DNA of 64,000 nucleotides from Mesorhizobium_G sp050247155. Lineage in GTDB: Bacteria > Pseudomonadota > Alphaproteobacteria > Rhizobiales > Rhizobiaceae. The stretch is taken from NCBI GenBank assembly GCA_050247155.1, contig JBFWUS010000006.1, positions 1 through 64,000 on the forward strand, in the 5' to 3' direction. The translations under genes and the position numbers were made by a program. Shown one piece after another: positions 7,355 through 16,017 of this stretch. The stretch's first letter is position 1. The number at the start of each line of letters is the position of its first letter. The notes under the pieces are model-generated. The model was not told where the DNA came from and did not search any database. It saw only the letters and a list, made by a program, of their open reading frames with translations.

Positions 7355-9187
7355 TCACACCGCCTTCGCCAGTCTCCGCCGTTCGGTCGCTCGGGTCGCC
7401 TTGACCCGCGCATCCAGATCGACTGGTTTCAGCCTACGGCCCTCGCAATCCTTGGTCAGGTGCAGTTCGCGGGTGAAGAACTTTGTCGTCTTCAACTGCC
7501 GTCCCACGTTGACGATCGTTGCCTTGCCCAGCCGCTCCTCAAACATCGCCAGCACTTTCTGGCGCGCTGAGGCGTCCAGCGTGTCGAGCGCCTCGTCGAT
7601 GATAACCCATGTCGGCCTGTGTAGCGCCAGTCGCGCGAAAGCCAGCAGACGCTGCTCCTCTTCGCTCAGCTCACGATCCCAGCGGGCGTCGCGATCGAGC
7701 GAGCCGGCAAGCCGGCCGAGACCGACAGCTTCAAGCGCCTCTTTGGTCGCCTGTTCCGTATGTTTCTTGTCATCATCTGCCGAAGCCAAGATGGTCCTAA
7801 GCGTGCCCGGCGTGAAATACGGCGTGCGTGGAATGAAGGTGATGGCCTCGTCTTTCGGTAGGCCGATCCGTCCCTTGCCCCAAGGCCACAGACAGGCAAT
7901 CGCACGGAAGAGCAGCGTCTTGCCGGCCGCCGGGTCGCCGGTGATCAACACACGTTCGCCATGCTTGATTTCAACCTTCGGTTCGTCGAGCCGCGTGCAG
8001 CCGGCCGGTGACACGACATCGAGATTGTCGAGCGTCAGCGTCTTCTTCGTGTTCTCCTCGATTTCGAGACGGTCTTCCTCGCCATGCAGTTTTTCCGCGT
8101 CGAGCAGCGCAAGCCGGAATGCTGAAACGCGCAAAAGCGTTGCCCGCCAGTCGGCGATCGCGCCGATATTGTTGATGAACCAGCGCAGCGACGAGTGCAC
8201 CTGATTGAACGCGCCGACAGCCATCATCAGCCCGCCAAAGGTCATGTCGCCGGAAAAGTAGATGGGCGCGGCGACCAGGATCGGCGCGATCAGCGTGATC
8301 CAGCCATAGCCGTCCGTCACCCATTCGAGCCGGATCTGGATCTTGTAGATGCGCCGGATTGCCGCAACGAGCTCCGCGAGGTCTGAATATAGCCGCCGCT
8401 TTTCAGCGCCCTCCCCACCCGCCAGCGCGATCGCGTCGACATGTTCGTTGACGCGCACCATGGAGAAGCGCAGGTCGGCCTCCTGCGCATAGCGGTCGCT
8501 GTTCAGCTCGATCAGCGGGCGCGCGACCAGCCAACTGATCAGCGACGCCGAGCCGGCGTAAAGGAAGGCCGCCCACACCATATAGCCGGGAATGGCGATC
8601 GACTGTCCGTTCCACTGGAACGAAAAGCCTGCCGATAGCGACCATAGCACGCCGACGAAAGAGACAAGCAGGATCGACGATTGGACGAAGCCGAAAGAGA
8701 GCCCCGTCGTCAGGTCAGCGAGGTGCCCGGCATCCTGCTGGAGGCGCTGGTCCGGGTTGACGCCGATCGCGCCGGCATTGGCCAGCCGAAAGGCGCGGCG
8801 CGGGCGCATCCACTCGTCGATCAGGTCGAGCGTCAGCGCCTCGCGCAAGCGCAGCCGCACCATCTGGTTGAGCCATGTCTGGCCGACGCCCAGCGCCAGC
8901 AGGACAAAGGCGATACCGACAAAGAGTTCGAGTTGGTGGAAGAAGGCGGAAAGGTCTTTTCGCTCGATGGCGTCGTAGAACGGCCGGTTCCAACGGTTGA
9001 GCACGATCTGCATCAGCGAGGTGGCGATGATGACCGCCAGCGCCGTGGCCGCCATCCAGAGAATCTGCCTGCGCAGCGCCGAACCGTTGAAAGCGGCCAG
9101 CATGGTGCCGATTTGGCTGCGCAGCGAAATCGGCTGTGCCGGGTCCGGCGCTGCGGCCTGTGTCGCGTCCTGCTTTACTTCGGCCAT
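7355..9187 (-). CDS. SbmA/BacA-like ABC transporter, fused permease and ATPase
   Basis: 610 residues. The N-terminal half has about six membrane segments of the SbmA/BacA type (for example LWMAATALAVIIATSLMQIV and FVGIAFVLLALGVGQTWL). The C-terminal half is an ABC ATPase with Walker A GDPAAGKT, a degenerate signature LSEEEQRLLAFARL and Walker B WVIIDEALDTLD. Proteins of this YddA-like layout export or import peptides or very-long-chain acyl compounds; the substrate is not readable. ATG at 9187 is chosen for its AGGAG at good spacing; an upstream start at 9235 has none. Confidence 0.88.
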   Translation of the reverse strand: MAEVKQDATQAAAPDPAQPISLRSQIGTMLAAFNGSALRRQILWMAATALAVIIATSLMQIVLNRWNRPFYDAIERKDLSAFFHQLELFVGIAFVLLALGVGQTWLNQMVRLRLREALTLDLIDEWMRPRRAFRLANAGAIGVNPDQRLQQDAGHLADLTTGLSFGFVQSSILLVSFVGVLWSLSAGFSFQWNGQSIAIPGYMVWAAFLYAGSASLISWLVARPLIELNSDRYAQEADLRFSMVRVNEHVDAIALAGGEGAEKRRLYSDLAELVAAIRRIYKIQIRLEWVTDGYGWITLIAPILVAAPIYFSGDMTFGGLMMAVGAFNQVHSSLRWFINNIGAIADWRATLLRVSAFRLALLDAEKLHGEEDRLEIEENTKKTLTLDNLDVVSPAGCTRLDEPKVEIKHGERVLITGDPAAGKTLLFRAIACLWPWGKGRIGLPKDEAITFIPRTPYFTPGTLRTILASADDDKKHTEQATKEALEAVGLGRLAGSLDRDARWDRELSEEEQRLLAFARLALHRPTWVIIDEALDTLDASARQKVLAMFEERLGKATIVNVGRQLKTTKFFTRELHLTKDCEGRRLKPVDLDARVKATRATERRRLAKAV

Positions 9188-9290
9188 ATCGCGACTCCTG
9201 CGCTGCCCTTGCCTGTAGATGACGTGGCGCCGCAACAGAGGTCAACGCTTGAGATACGCGTTGCTTACGCACAACGAATTGGTCTGGGCT

Positions 9291-9450
9291 GTCACCCCAC
9301 CCCGACGCTTTGCGTCGACGTGCCGGGCGAGCCACCGGTCTCGCCCGTCCTTCGGACCCCCCTCAAGGGGAGGGTAAAACGGAGACGTTGCGGCCGGCAT
9401 ACCTCCCCCTTGAGGGGGGAGGTCGCGACGAAGTCGCGGGTGGGGGTGAC
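9291..9450. repeat. C-rich palindromic repeat, copy 2 (diverged, compound)
   Basis: Holds CACCCCACCCC, GACGCTTTGCGTC, CCCCCCTCAAGGGGAGGG and CCTCCCCCTTGAGGGGGGAG in order, ending GTGGGGGTGAC. These are the same modules as in copy 1 but rearranged, with about 30 extra bases in the middle. It fills the gap between the divergent exporter start and the lipid kinase stop, where no gene is seen. Confidence 0.8.
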
Positions 9451-9481
9451 CAGTCTGTGCAAATGCCCATGGTATCAAAGC

Positions 9482-10399
9482 CTACGGCACGAACACACGC
9501 ACTGATTTCGGCCGGATGCGGAAATGCGCCGGCGTGTAGGTGGTTAGCTCGCCATCGGTATTGACCGGGCGGGGACGGCTGGTGCGGATCGTCACCTCAG
9601 TCGTCTTGAAGGCGCGCACATCATCCCACTGGCCGTGCGTGCCCTTGCGCAGGCTGGGCAAAAGTCGCAGCAGCCGCCACCAATGGTCGACTTCAAGGGA
9701 GTAGAGGTCGAGCCAACCGTCATCGGCTGTCGCGTTCTCCTCCACTGTCATGCCGCCGCCATAGTGCCGGCCGTTACCGACCGACACCTGCATGGTGCGG
9801 ATCTTCTCGGTCGTGCCGTCATGGTCGACAAAGGCCGTGAACAGCCGGGAACGCAACAGGATGCGCGCAGCGACGATGGCATAACCCAGCGTGCCCCAGC
9901 GCTTCTTGGCGTGCTCCGTCAGTTCGCCCGCGAGTTCGGCGGAGAACCCGATGCTGGCGACATTGAAGAACAGGTGTCCGTTCACCTCGCCGACATCGAT
10001 CAGGCCCTGCTTGCCGGCCACGATCAGCTCCGCAGCCTTGACCGGGTCCTGCGGTATGCCGAGCGTACGCGCAAAATCATTGGCTGTGCCGAGCGGCAGT
10101 ACGCCCAGCGGCAGGCCGGTGTAGACAAGGCCCGCCGCAGCCGCGTTCAGCGTGCCGTCGCCGCCCCCGACAATGGCGAAATCGACATGATCGGCACGCC
10201 GGGAAATCAGCTCCGAGGCGTTCTCGCCATCGCTTGGCGAGGCCATCTCCAGCTCCAGCCCGGCCTTTTCAAAGACAGCCTTGGCGGCATCGATGGGCGC
10301 GGAGCCACGCCGGGCACGTGGATTGACGATCATCAAGGCACGTTTGCCAGCCATTGCACTGGGCCGTGTATCGACGTGGAAGGAAGGTCTGGCGTTCAT
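9482..10399 (-). CDS. YegS/diacylglycerol-kinase-type lipid kinase
   Basis: 305 residues. The catalytic-domain signature is clear: MIVNPRARRG near the N-terminus, GGGDGTLNAAAAGL, then LPLGTANDFARTLG, and a C-terminal beta-sandwich with VNTDGE. Family members phosphorylate diacylglycerol, sphingoid bases or other membrane lipids with ATP. ATG at 10399 is used; an internal ATG at 10354 (MAGKRALMIV) is an alternative. A second, different member lies at 62679-63575. Confidence 0.88.
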   Translation of the reverse strand: MNARPSFHVDTRPSAMAGKRALMIVNPRARRGSAPIDAAKAVFEKAGLELEMASPSDGENASELISRRADHVDFAIVGGGDGTLNAAAAGLVYTGLPLGVLPLGTANDFARTLGIPQDPVKAAELIVAGKQGLIDVGEVNGHLFFNVASIGFSAELAGELTEHAKKRWGTLGYAIVAARILLRSRLFTAFVDHDGTTEKIRTMQVSVGNGRHYGGGMTVEENATADDGWLDLYSLEVDHWWRLLRLLPSLRKGTHGQWDDVRAFKTTEVTIRTSRPRPVNTDGELTTYTPAHFRIRPKSVRVFVP

Positions 10400-10537
10400 G
10401 AGCTCTCGGACAACTTGACGCCCTCGCGCCGGTGTACGGCCTATCTGGGGCGCGTGCCTCGCGCTTTCCAGTCGAGAAAGATGAAATAACGGTAATGCAG
10501 CCCCGACAATGCCGGCGCACCTAGCCGTTCACACCTG

Positions 10538-10780
10538 TCAAAATGCCAAGACAACAACACACAGAGCCATGGAGCCAGCCATGAGAGGATGGCCAATGAA
10601 CAAACGCTGCTGCGGAGTCATCCGCAACCCCATGTCCCCATTGAGCAGCGCTACGCCACTGTCTTCATCATAGCTCCAGCCGTTTTTGTAGTAGAAGCGA
10701 TAGTCTTTTGCGGCTTTTGATACAAAATACGCGAGCATAAAAATGAGTATCAAGACTATGGTTAGATGATCGAGTTCCAT
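10538..10780 (-). CDS. Small membrane protein of unknown function
   Basis: 80 residues from ATG at 10780. The N-terminal segment LTIVLILIFMLAYFV and the C-terminal segment AGSMALCVVVLAF are hydrophobic; between them is a soluble stretch rich in Tyr and Trp (YRFYYKNGWSYDEDSGVALL). I recognise no family. Its base composition is more A/T-rich than that of its neighbours, which may mean recent acquisition. An in-frame GTG at 10795 is possible, but no ribosome site favours it. Confidence 0.5.
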   Translation of the reverse strand: MELDHLTIVLILIFMLAYFVSKAAKDYRFYYKNGWSYDEDSGVALLNGDMGLRMTPQQRLFIGHPLMAGSMALCVVVLAF

Positions 10781-10863
10781 ATAGCTCTGGCCCACCTACC
10801 GGGCAACGCATTCAAGCCGCCTAGGACGATATGATCATAACATATGAATCGTCCCTGCCGGCA

Positions 10864-11658
10864 TCAACGATCGAGTTCTGGAAAATACGGATCGCTGTAG
10901 TAGCGCCGCTGGCGTTCACCGATGGTGCATTTCGATAAGACGTCGGATTGGATGGGCACGACCTGAGCGTCTGGCTCTATCCCGCTCACTTCCAGGATCA
11001 GCTTGCGGCGGATGGCCGTTGAAAATTCGGAGGGATCGCGGATCGGCAGCATGAAGGAGCCCGGCCCGCCGATGACGCAATCGGCATAATAATTGTCCAG
11101 CCGGGCCAGCGTGCCGGAAGGGCGCACCAGGATAGGCAGGCCGTTGATGACGATGCCCTTCGCCAGCGCTGCATTGCGCGCGCCGAGCACCGGCAGGCCC
11201 ATATTGTTCGGCCCGTCGCCGGACACGTCGATGACGCGCCGATAGCCCTCGACCGCATTCTTGTCGAAGAGGTCCGCACCGAAATAGATGGCGCCTGAGA
11301 TCGACGTTCCACGAAAACCTTCGAACGGACGCGCCTCCAACTCGTCGGCGAAGGCGTTGGCGGCTTCCGGGCCGTCAATGATCGTCCAGTTGACTTGCGA
11401 TTCCGGACGCGGCGCGGCCGCCCATTCGAAATAGGTGATTGCGATGCGGCCATTCATGCCGGCCTGCACTGCGCGCACGAAGTCTGGATGCCTGAGCGCC
11501 GCGACATAACCGGCGCGCTGCAATTCGAATTCCTCGATATCCATGGAGCGGGACACGTCGACCGCCAGCACCAGCTCGACATCAACCGCCTCACCGCCCG
11601 CCTGCGTCGCGGTGACGCCGCATCCAAGGCAAAACAGAAAGCCGACAAGTGCTTCCAT
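10864..11658 (-). CDS. DUF1194 protein, VWA-like, exported
   Basis: 264 residues. A hydrophobic N-terminus (EALVGFLFCLGCGVTATQA) looks like a signal peptide, followed by a von Willebrand A-like fold with a MIDAS-type motif LAVDVSRSMD at about 33-42 and VIDVSGDGPNN later. This matches DUF1194, a family of exported VWA-like proteins in Rhizobiales with no known role. A metal-dependent protein-binding task in the periplasm is inference. Confidence 0.82.
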   Translation of the reverse strand: MEALVGFLFCLGCGVTATQAGGEAVDVELVLAVDVSRSMDIEEFELQRAGYVAALRHPDFVRAVQAGMNGRIAITYFEWAAAPRPESQVNWTIIDGPEAANAFADELEARPFEGFRGTSISGAIYFGADLFDKNAVEGYRRVIDVSGDGPNNMGLPVLGARNAALAKGIVINGLPILVRPSGTLARLDNYYADCVIGGPGSFMLPIRDPSEFSTAIRRKLILEVSGIEPDAQVVPIQSDVLSKCTIGERQRRYYSDPYFPELDR

Positions 11659-11793
11659 GACGATCCTCCGGCCAGCAAGGTCATGGCAAATCGCGGCGAA
11701 AGGAAAGCCTTCGGCTTGATGAATTGATCACGCTTCGGTGAATATATGCGTCGCGGCGGCGAGAGACTGGCCGTCAGAGACAAGTTGACTGCG

Positions 11794-12183
11794 CTACGGA
11801 TCAATTTCGCGCAAATATGCTTTCAACTGCGCCGTTCGGCTCGCAACCGTTTCGGCCACGCAATTCGGATAGCTCAGCACTTGCCCCTCTCGCCCGAATG
11901 CGCCGGGGTCGGCATAGAATTGACAGGCGCTCTCCCTGAACTCGGCCCAGGCTTCCTGTTCGGCCTTCAGCGCCGCCGTAGTATCGCCTTCGGTGAGCTC
12001 CATGAGCCGCTGCCAGGCTTCATCCATCTTGGCTTCTTCTCGCTCGATGAACGCGCCGCCGCATCCGGCCCATTCATCGTTCTTGACGGTAGCGTCGATA
12101 CACGCGGAGTATTGCTCGTCCGCCGCGGCCGGCCCAAGGAGCCAGAGCATCAGACCGGCAAAAGCCATCCAGCTTGGTCGCAT
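11794..12183 (-). CDS. LprI N-terminal domain (DUF1311) exported protein
   Basis: 129 residues with a signal peptide (MAFAGLMLWLLGPAAADEQ). The mature part has the DUF1311/LprI pattern: Cys pairs (ACIDATV, GCGGAFIE), the helical stretch MDEAWQRLMELTEGD, then AEQEAWAEFRESACQFY and PNCVAETVASRTAQL. LprI is known as a lysozyme-inhibiting lipoprotein in mycobacteria; the role of the stand-alone domain in Gram-negatives is unknown. The start codon overlaps the stop of the upstream methyltransferase by one base (TAATG), so the two are coupled. Confidence 0.82.
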   Translation of the reverse strand: MRPSWMAFAGLMLWLLGPAAADEQYSACIDATVKNDEWAGCGGAFIEREEAKMDEAWQRLMELTEGDTTAALKAEQEAWAEFRESACQFYADPGAFGREGQVLSYPNCVAETVASRTAQLKAYLREIDP

Positions 12184-12932
12184 TACTTTGCCTCGTTCCT
12201 GTTGGCTCGCGCCGCCCCTTGCGGGCTAAGCACCGGGACGAAAACGCGGCGCGATGCGCGCTGCGCCACCGGCGACGCCTGATAGAGCCGCTTTTGCGCC
12301 TCGACCACGATCACGCCCGAGAAGATCGGCCAGAAGCGTCGCCCGGTGCGCTCGAAAAGATTATGGAATTTCAGGATCCAGCGCCGTTTCGACGGCGGGA
12401 AATAGAGCCCGTCGGACCAGCGCGCCGGGGTGAAATTGGCCTCGCGCAGCAATGAGTCCAATTGTCCGCGCGAAAAGGGTCGACCGGTCCCGAACGGCGT
12501 ATGTTCGAACCGGGCCCACACGCCGCGGCGGTTCGGCACGACGATGACGACCCGGCCGGCCGGCGACAACACGCGCCAGATCTCGTTCAGCGTTTCGCGC
12601 GGATTTTCCGTGTGTTCCAGGGCGTGGACAAGCAGAAGCCGGTCGACGGAGGCATCAACCAGGGGTAGTTCCTCGTCGAACACCAGCGCCGTTTGTGAGG
12701 GCCCTTCGACTGGCCACCGCACAGCGCCTTGCGTCGCTGGCATGAAGGCGAGCACCCGCTCCGCATCGCGCCCGAACCGGTCCAGCCAAGGCAGGGCATA
12801 ACCCAGCCCGACCAGCCTTTCGTTCGGCAGATTGGCCCAGATCGCAGCCAGCGCCATGGTGATCGAATGCTCGGCGAGCTTGCCGAGCAGGCTCGCATAA
12901 AAGGCGCGCAGATCGACGATATCTGTGTTCAT
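12183..12932 (-). CDS. Class I SAM-dependent methyltransferase
   Basis: 249 residues. The core of a Methyltransf_11 fold is seen: ALVFDEELPLVDASVDRLLLVHALEHTENPRETLNEIWRVL (the motif around HALEHTENP), then GRVVIVVPNRRGVW. The usual glycine-rich motif I is weak, which is common in this rhizobial group. The gene is divergent from gloB, an arrangement I believe is conserved in Rhizobiales. The substrate is unknown. Confidence 0.75.
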   Translation of the reverse strand: MNTDIVDLRAFYASLLGKLAEHSITMALAAIWANLPNERLVGLGYALPWLDRFGRDAERVLAFMPATQGAVRWPVEGPSQTALVFDEELPLVDASVDRLLLVHALEHTENPRETLNEIWRVLSPAGRVVIVVPNRRGVWARFEHTPFGTGRPFSRGQLDSLLREANFTPARWSDGLYFPPSKRRWILKFHNLFERTGRRFWPIFSGVIVVEAQKRLYQASPVAQRASRRVFVPVLSPQGAARANRNEAK

Positions 12933-13037
12933 CGGCTGCGACGGTAGCCGTCTGTTCGCAGGAGTTCAACAAAGCGCCGGATGACAGAGAGAATGGTCAT
13001 CCATATGATCGCAGCGAAGGTGAACAGGAGCCAGCAC

Positions 13038-13805
13038 ATGCCCATCGATGTCGAGCAGTTCGTGTGCCGTAGCGACAATTTCGGCGTGCTGCTGCGCGAC
13101 CGCGAAACCGGCGTTACCGCCCTCGTCGACGCGCCGGAAGAAAAGACGATCCTGGCCGCGATCGAGCGGACCGGCTGGAAGCCGTCGATCATACTGACGA
13201 CGCATCATCATGGCGATCACGTTGAAGCTAATCTGGCGCTGAAAGAACGCTTCGGCCTCGAAATCATCGCGCCGGCAGCGGAGGCATCGAAGATACCCGG
13301 CGTCGACCGAACGGTCTCGGAGCGCGACACGATCCCATTCGGCAAGGAAGCAATCCGGGTCATCGAAACACCCGGCCACACGGCGGGCCATGTCAGTTAT
13401 CATTTCCCGGCTTCCGGCGTGGTTTTCACCGCCGACACGCTGTTTGCGCTGGGCTGCGGCCGGTTGTTCGAATCTCCACCCGCGGTCATGCATCAGTCAT
13501 TGAGCAAACTCGCCGCCTTGCCGCCGGAAACGGTGGTTTACTGCGGCCACGAATACACCCTGGCCAATGCCCGCTTCGCCTTGACGGTCGATCGCGACAA
13601 CGCTGCACTCGCGGCCCGCGCGGCAAAAATCGAGAAATTGCGGGCGGAAAACCGCCCCACTTTGCCGACCACGATCGGCGAGGAACTGGCAACCAACCCC
13701 TTCCTGCGCTGGGCCGACCCCTCCATCCGCGCTCACCTCGGCATGGATAACGCGACCGACGCCGAGGTGTTCGCCGAAATCCGCAAGCGCAAGGACAGTT
13801 TCTGA
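13038..13805 (+). CDS. gloB: Hydroxyacylglutathione hydrolase (glyoxalase II)
   Basis: Hydrolyses S-lactoylglutathione to lactate and glutathione in methylglyoxal detoxification. 255 residues of metallo-beta-lactamase fold. The zinc motif TTHHHGDHV is at about 52-60, further ligands are in ETPGHTAGHVSYH and FTADTLFALGCGRLFE, and the C-terminal substrate domain holds YCGHEYTLANARFAL and the end DNATDAEVFAEIRKRKD. ATG at 13038 is chosen for CAGGAG 8 bases upstream; an earlier in-frame start at 12981 lies in the promoter region. Confidence 0.95.
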   Translation: MPIDVEQFVCRSDNFGVLLRDRETGVTALVDAPEEKTILAAIERTGWKPSIILTTHHHGDHVEANLALKERFGLEIIAPAAEASKIPGVDRTVSERDTIPFGKEAIRVIETPGHTAGHVSYHFPASGVVFTADTLFALGCGRLFESPPAVMHQSLSKLAALPPETVVYCGHEYTLANARFALTVDRDNAALAARAAKIEKLRAENRPTLPTTIGEELATNPFLRWADPSIRAHLGMDNATDAEVFAEIRKRKDSF

Positions 13806-14231
13806 ATGACCTCGCCCAGCGACATCATCTCCACCTTGGGCATGGCGCCGCATCCGGAAGGCGGCTGGTTCGTCGAGACGTTTCGAGACAACCCCGCGGG
13901 CGGCCGGGGTTATTCGACGGCGATCTATTTTCTGCTGGAGCGCGGCCAAACATCGGCCTGGCATCGTGTCGCCGATGCCGCCGAAGTCTGGCACTACTAT
14001 GCCGGCGCTCCGCTGGAATTGGTCTATGAACGCTCGACCGGGGGCTTGGAGACGGCCCAGCTTGGCCCGCAAATCCTTACCGGCGAACGTCCGCAGGCGG
14101 TCGTCCCCGCCAACGCCTGGCAAACGGCGCGCAGCCTCGGCGACTGGACGTTGGTCGGCTGCACCGTCGCGCCGGGCTTTGACTTCCGCAGTTTCGAGCT
14201 GGCCCCGCCAAATTGGCGGCCGCGCGGCTGA
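13806..14231 (+). CDS. DUF985 cupin-fold protein
   Basis: 141 residues, starting on the base after the gloB stop (TGAATG), so it is translated with gloB. The motif HPEGGWFVETFRD and the sequence RGYSTAIYFLL...WHRVADAAEVWHYYAG (a cupin strand pattern with His/Glu) identify the DUF985 family. Structures in this family are single cupins without a firmly assigned reaction. The gloB link suggests aldehyde or sugar chemistry, but that is only context. Confidence 0.82.
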   Translation: MTSPSDIISTLGMAPHPEGGWFVETFRDNPAGGRGYSTAIYFLLERGQTSAWHRVADAAEVWHYYAGAPLELVYERSTGGLETAQLGPQILTGERPQAVVPANAWQTARSLGDWTLVGCTVAPGFDFRSFELAPPNWRPRG

Positions 14232-14235
14232 ACGA

Positions 14236-15954
14236 TCAGCCGCTGGTGGCGACGCCCCACGACTTCAGCGTGTCGTCGAACACTTTCTCGCCCGGGATGC
14301 CCTTTTCCATGGTGATCAACGCGCGGCGGCCTGACTTGTAGACCATCGGAATGTCGATCCAGCTCTGGCGCAGCAACAGGTTCATGTTGGCGTCGATTTC
14401 CGCCTTGTTGTCGTTGAGCGCGATCAGGAAGAAACCGTCTGCGATCTTGGCCGGAATGCCGACCAACGGGCTGCCGGCATCCTGTTCCGAACTCTTCATC
14501 GCCATGCGCAGAACGTTGTCGACGCCGCCGCCTTCGAAACCATCCGGCGTCAGGAAGATCATCTCCACGATGTGGCTTGCCGGCAAGGTCGTGTCCGCGT
14601 TGCGGCGGATCGTCAAACGCAACTGAACATCCTTGCCGGGGATCGTGGTTTCGGCGCGGATCGCTGGCTCGGGCGGTCGGCCGCCGCCCGGCGATTCTTG
14701 CACCACGCTCCAGACGGTCGTGCCGGACTCCATCGAACCCTGAGCGCCTGTCGTCTTCTCTTCGTAGAAGATAGCCTTTTGGCCGACGGCCAGCCCCTCT
14801 GCCGGTGGCGCGGTCGCGGTCTCGGCCGGCGGCGTCGTGGCCGGAGGCGCCGCCGGTTCGGCGGGAGGCGGCGTTTCGGCCGTGGTGTCGCTGGGCGTCG
14901 CCGGTTCGGCAGGCGGCGTCGCGGCGGGCGCCTCGGTCGCGGCAGGACTATTCGGCGGTGTTTCTGTCGGCGTAGCAGGCTCAGGCGGTGGCGTCGGTGC
15001 CGCAGATTCCGCTGGCGCGGGTTCGGCGGGCGCAGGAGCTGCGGCAGGCGGTGTGACTTCGGCGACAGACGTACCTTCGCCGATCGACGGCGCGCCGGTT
15101 GCAGGGCCTGCGTCCGCTTCGCTGCCGTCTTCATTCAGGCGCTGCGTCAGTTTCGGAGCGGGTTCACCGGGTGCAGCCGCCTCGGGGGCCGGCTGCTCCA
15201 CCGCCGCCGCAGGTTCGGCGGCCGCGACATCCTCCGAAGGTGGGCTGGGTTCGGTTTGCAGTGGCGCGGTCGGCGCGTCCGCGGGCGGGGTAAGGCCGAC
15301 GAGCCGTGAGAAATCGTCCTTGTTGAGCCAAACGCCATATGCCCCGCCAGCCACCACGGCCAGAGCAAGCAAAGCCGCCAGAGCTGTGCCGAAGCCGCGC
15401 TTGCGGCGGCCATCGGTCGTGGTGTCATCGTTGACGCGAGCGACGGACGGAAAGGCGTCATCGTCATTGCTTGCTTGCGGCGTTGGGACATCTTTTGTTT
15501 GCGCCGGATCCGCGCCGGTCGCTCGCGCTTTCGAGGACTCCGCGCTGGCTGTAAACGACGCCTGGGCGTTCGCGCGAGGCGCGGCTGTGGCCGCAGCGGG
15601 CGGTTCCGGCGGCGGTGCGGAGCGAGGCGGAGATGCCGGGGCGACCGGCCGTGGCGGCGGTATGGTGGCCCTGTCCTTCAGGCCGTTCAGCGACGCGAAA
15701 ACGTCTTCCAACTCATCGAGCGGGTCGGCCTTCTTCGCCGGCGGCGGCGCGAAGTCGCGCTCGATTGAAGCGATGGCGTCTTCCAGAGCCTTGATCTGAC
15801 GGTCGACGACAGCCTGCGGCGGCGGTGGCGTGATCGCCTCGAGCTTGGCGAGAACGGTCGAGCGCGCGCGCTCGTAGACGCGCTGCCGGACCTCTGGCGA
15901 AGGGTCTCCAAGCCCGTCCAGCGTCTTTTTCAGGACCGCAACAAAATCTGCCAT
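14236..15954 (-). CDS. Pro/Ala-rich single-pass membrane protein, unknown function
   Basis: 572 residues from ATG at 15954 (GAGAAG just upstream). Order: a soluble, charged N-terminal domain of about 110 residues (MADFVAVLKKTLDGLGDPSP onward); a Pro/Ala linker; one membrane helix, GFGTALAALLALAVVAGGAYGVWL, near residue 215; about 190 residues made almost only of Pro, Ala, Glu and Thr; then a folded C-terminal domain of about 170 residues (GQKAIFYEEKTTGAQG to the end). The layout suggests a cell-envelope protein spanning the periplasm. I do not recognise the end domains. Confidence 0.8.
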   Translation of the reverse strand: MADFVAVLKKTLDGLGDPSPEVRQRVYERARSTVLAKLEAITPPPPQAVVDRQIKALEDAIASIERDFAPPPAKKADPLDELEDVFASLNGLKDRATIPPPRPVAPASPPRSAPPPEPPAAATAAPRANAQASFTASAESSKARATGADPAQTKDVPTPQASNDDDAFPSVARVNDDTTTDGRRKRGFGTALAALLALAVVAGGAYGVWLNKDDFSRLVGLTPPADAPTAPLQTEPSPPSEDVAAAEPAAAVEQPAPEAAAPGEPAPKLTQRLNEDGSEADAGPATGAPSIGEGTSVAEVTPPAAAPAPAEPAPAESAAPTPPPEPATPTETPPNSPAATEAPAATPPAEPATPSDTTAETPPPAEPAAPPATTPPAETATAPPAEGLAVGQKAIFYEEKTTGAQGSMESGTTVWSVVQESPGGGRPPEPAIRAETTIPGKDVQLRLTIRRNADTTLPASHIVEMIFLTPDGFEGGGVDNVLRMAMKSSEQDAGSPLVGIPAKIADGFFLIALNDNKAEIDANMNLLLRQSWIDIPMVYKSGRRALITMEKGIPGEKVFDDTLKSWGVATSG

Positions 15955-16017
15955 ACTTCTCGACCTGCTCACCCCTGTCGGCCCCGGTTTCGGCCGGAGC
16001 GGACGGGCCGCGGAAAA

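Noticed and set aside
14837..15799. 320-codon Gly/Ser/Ala-rich frame opposite the Pro/Ala-rich protein
   Set aside because: Low-complexity mirror of the repetitive codons on the other strand; no ribosome site.
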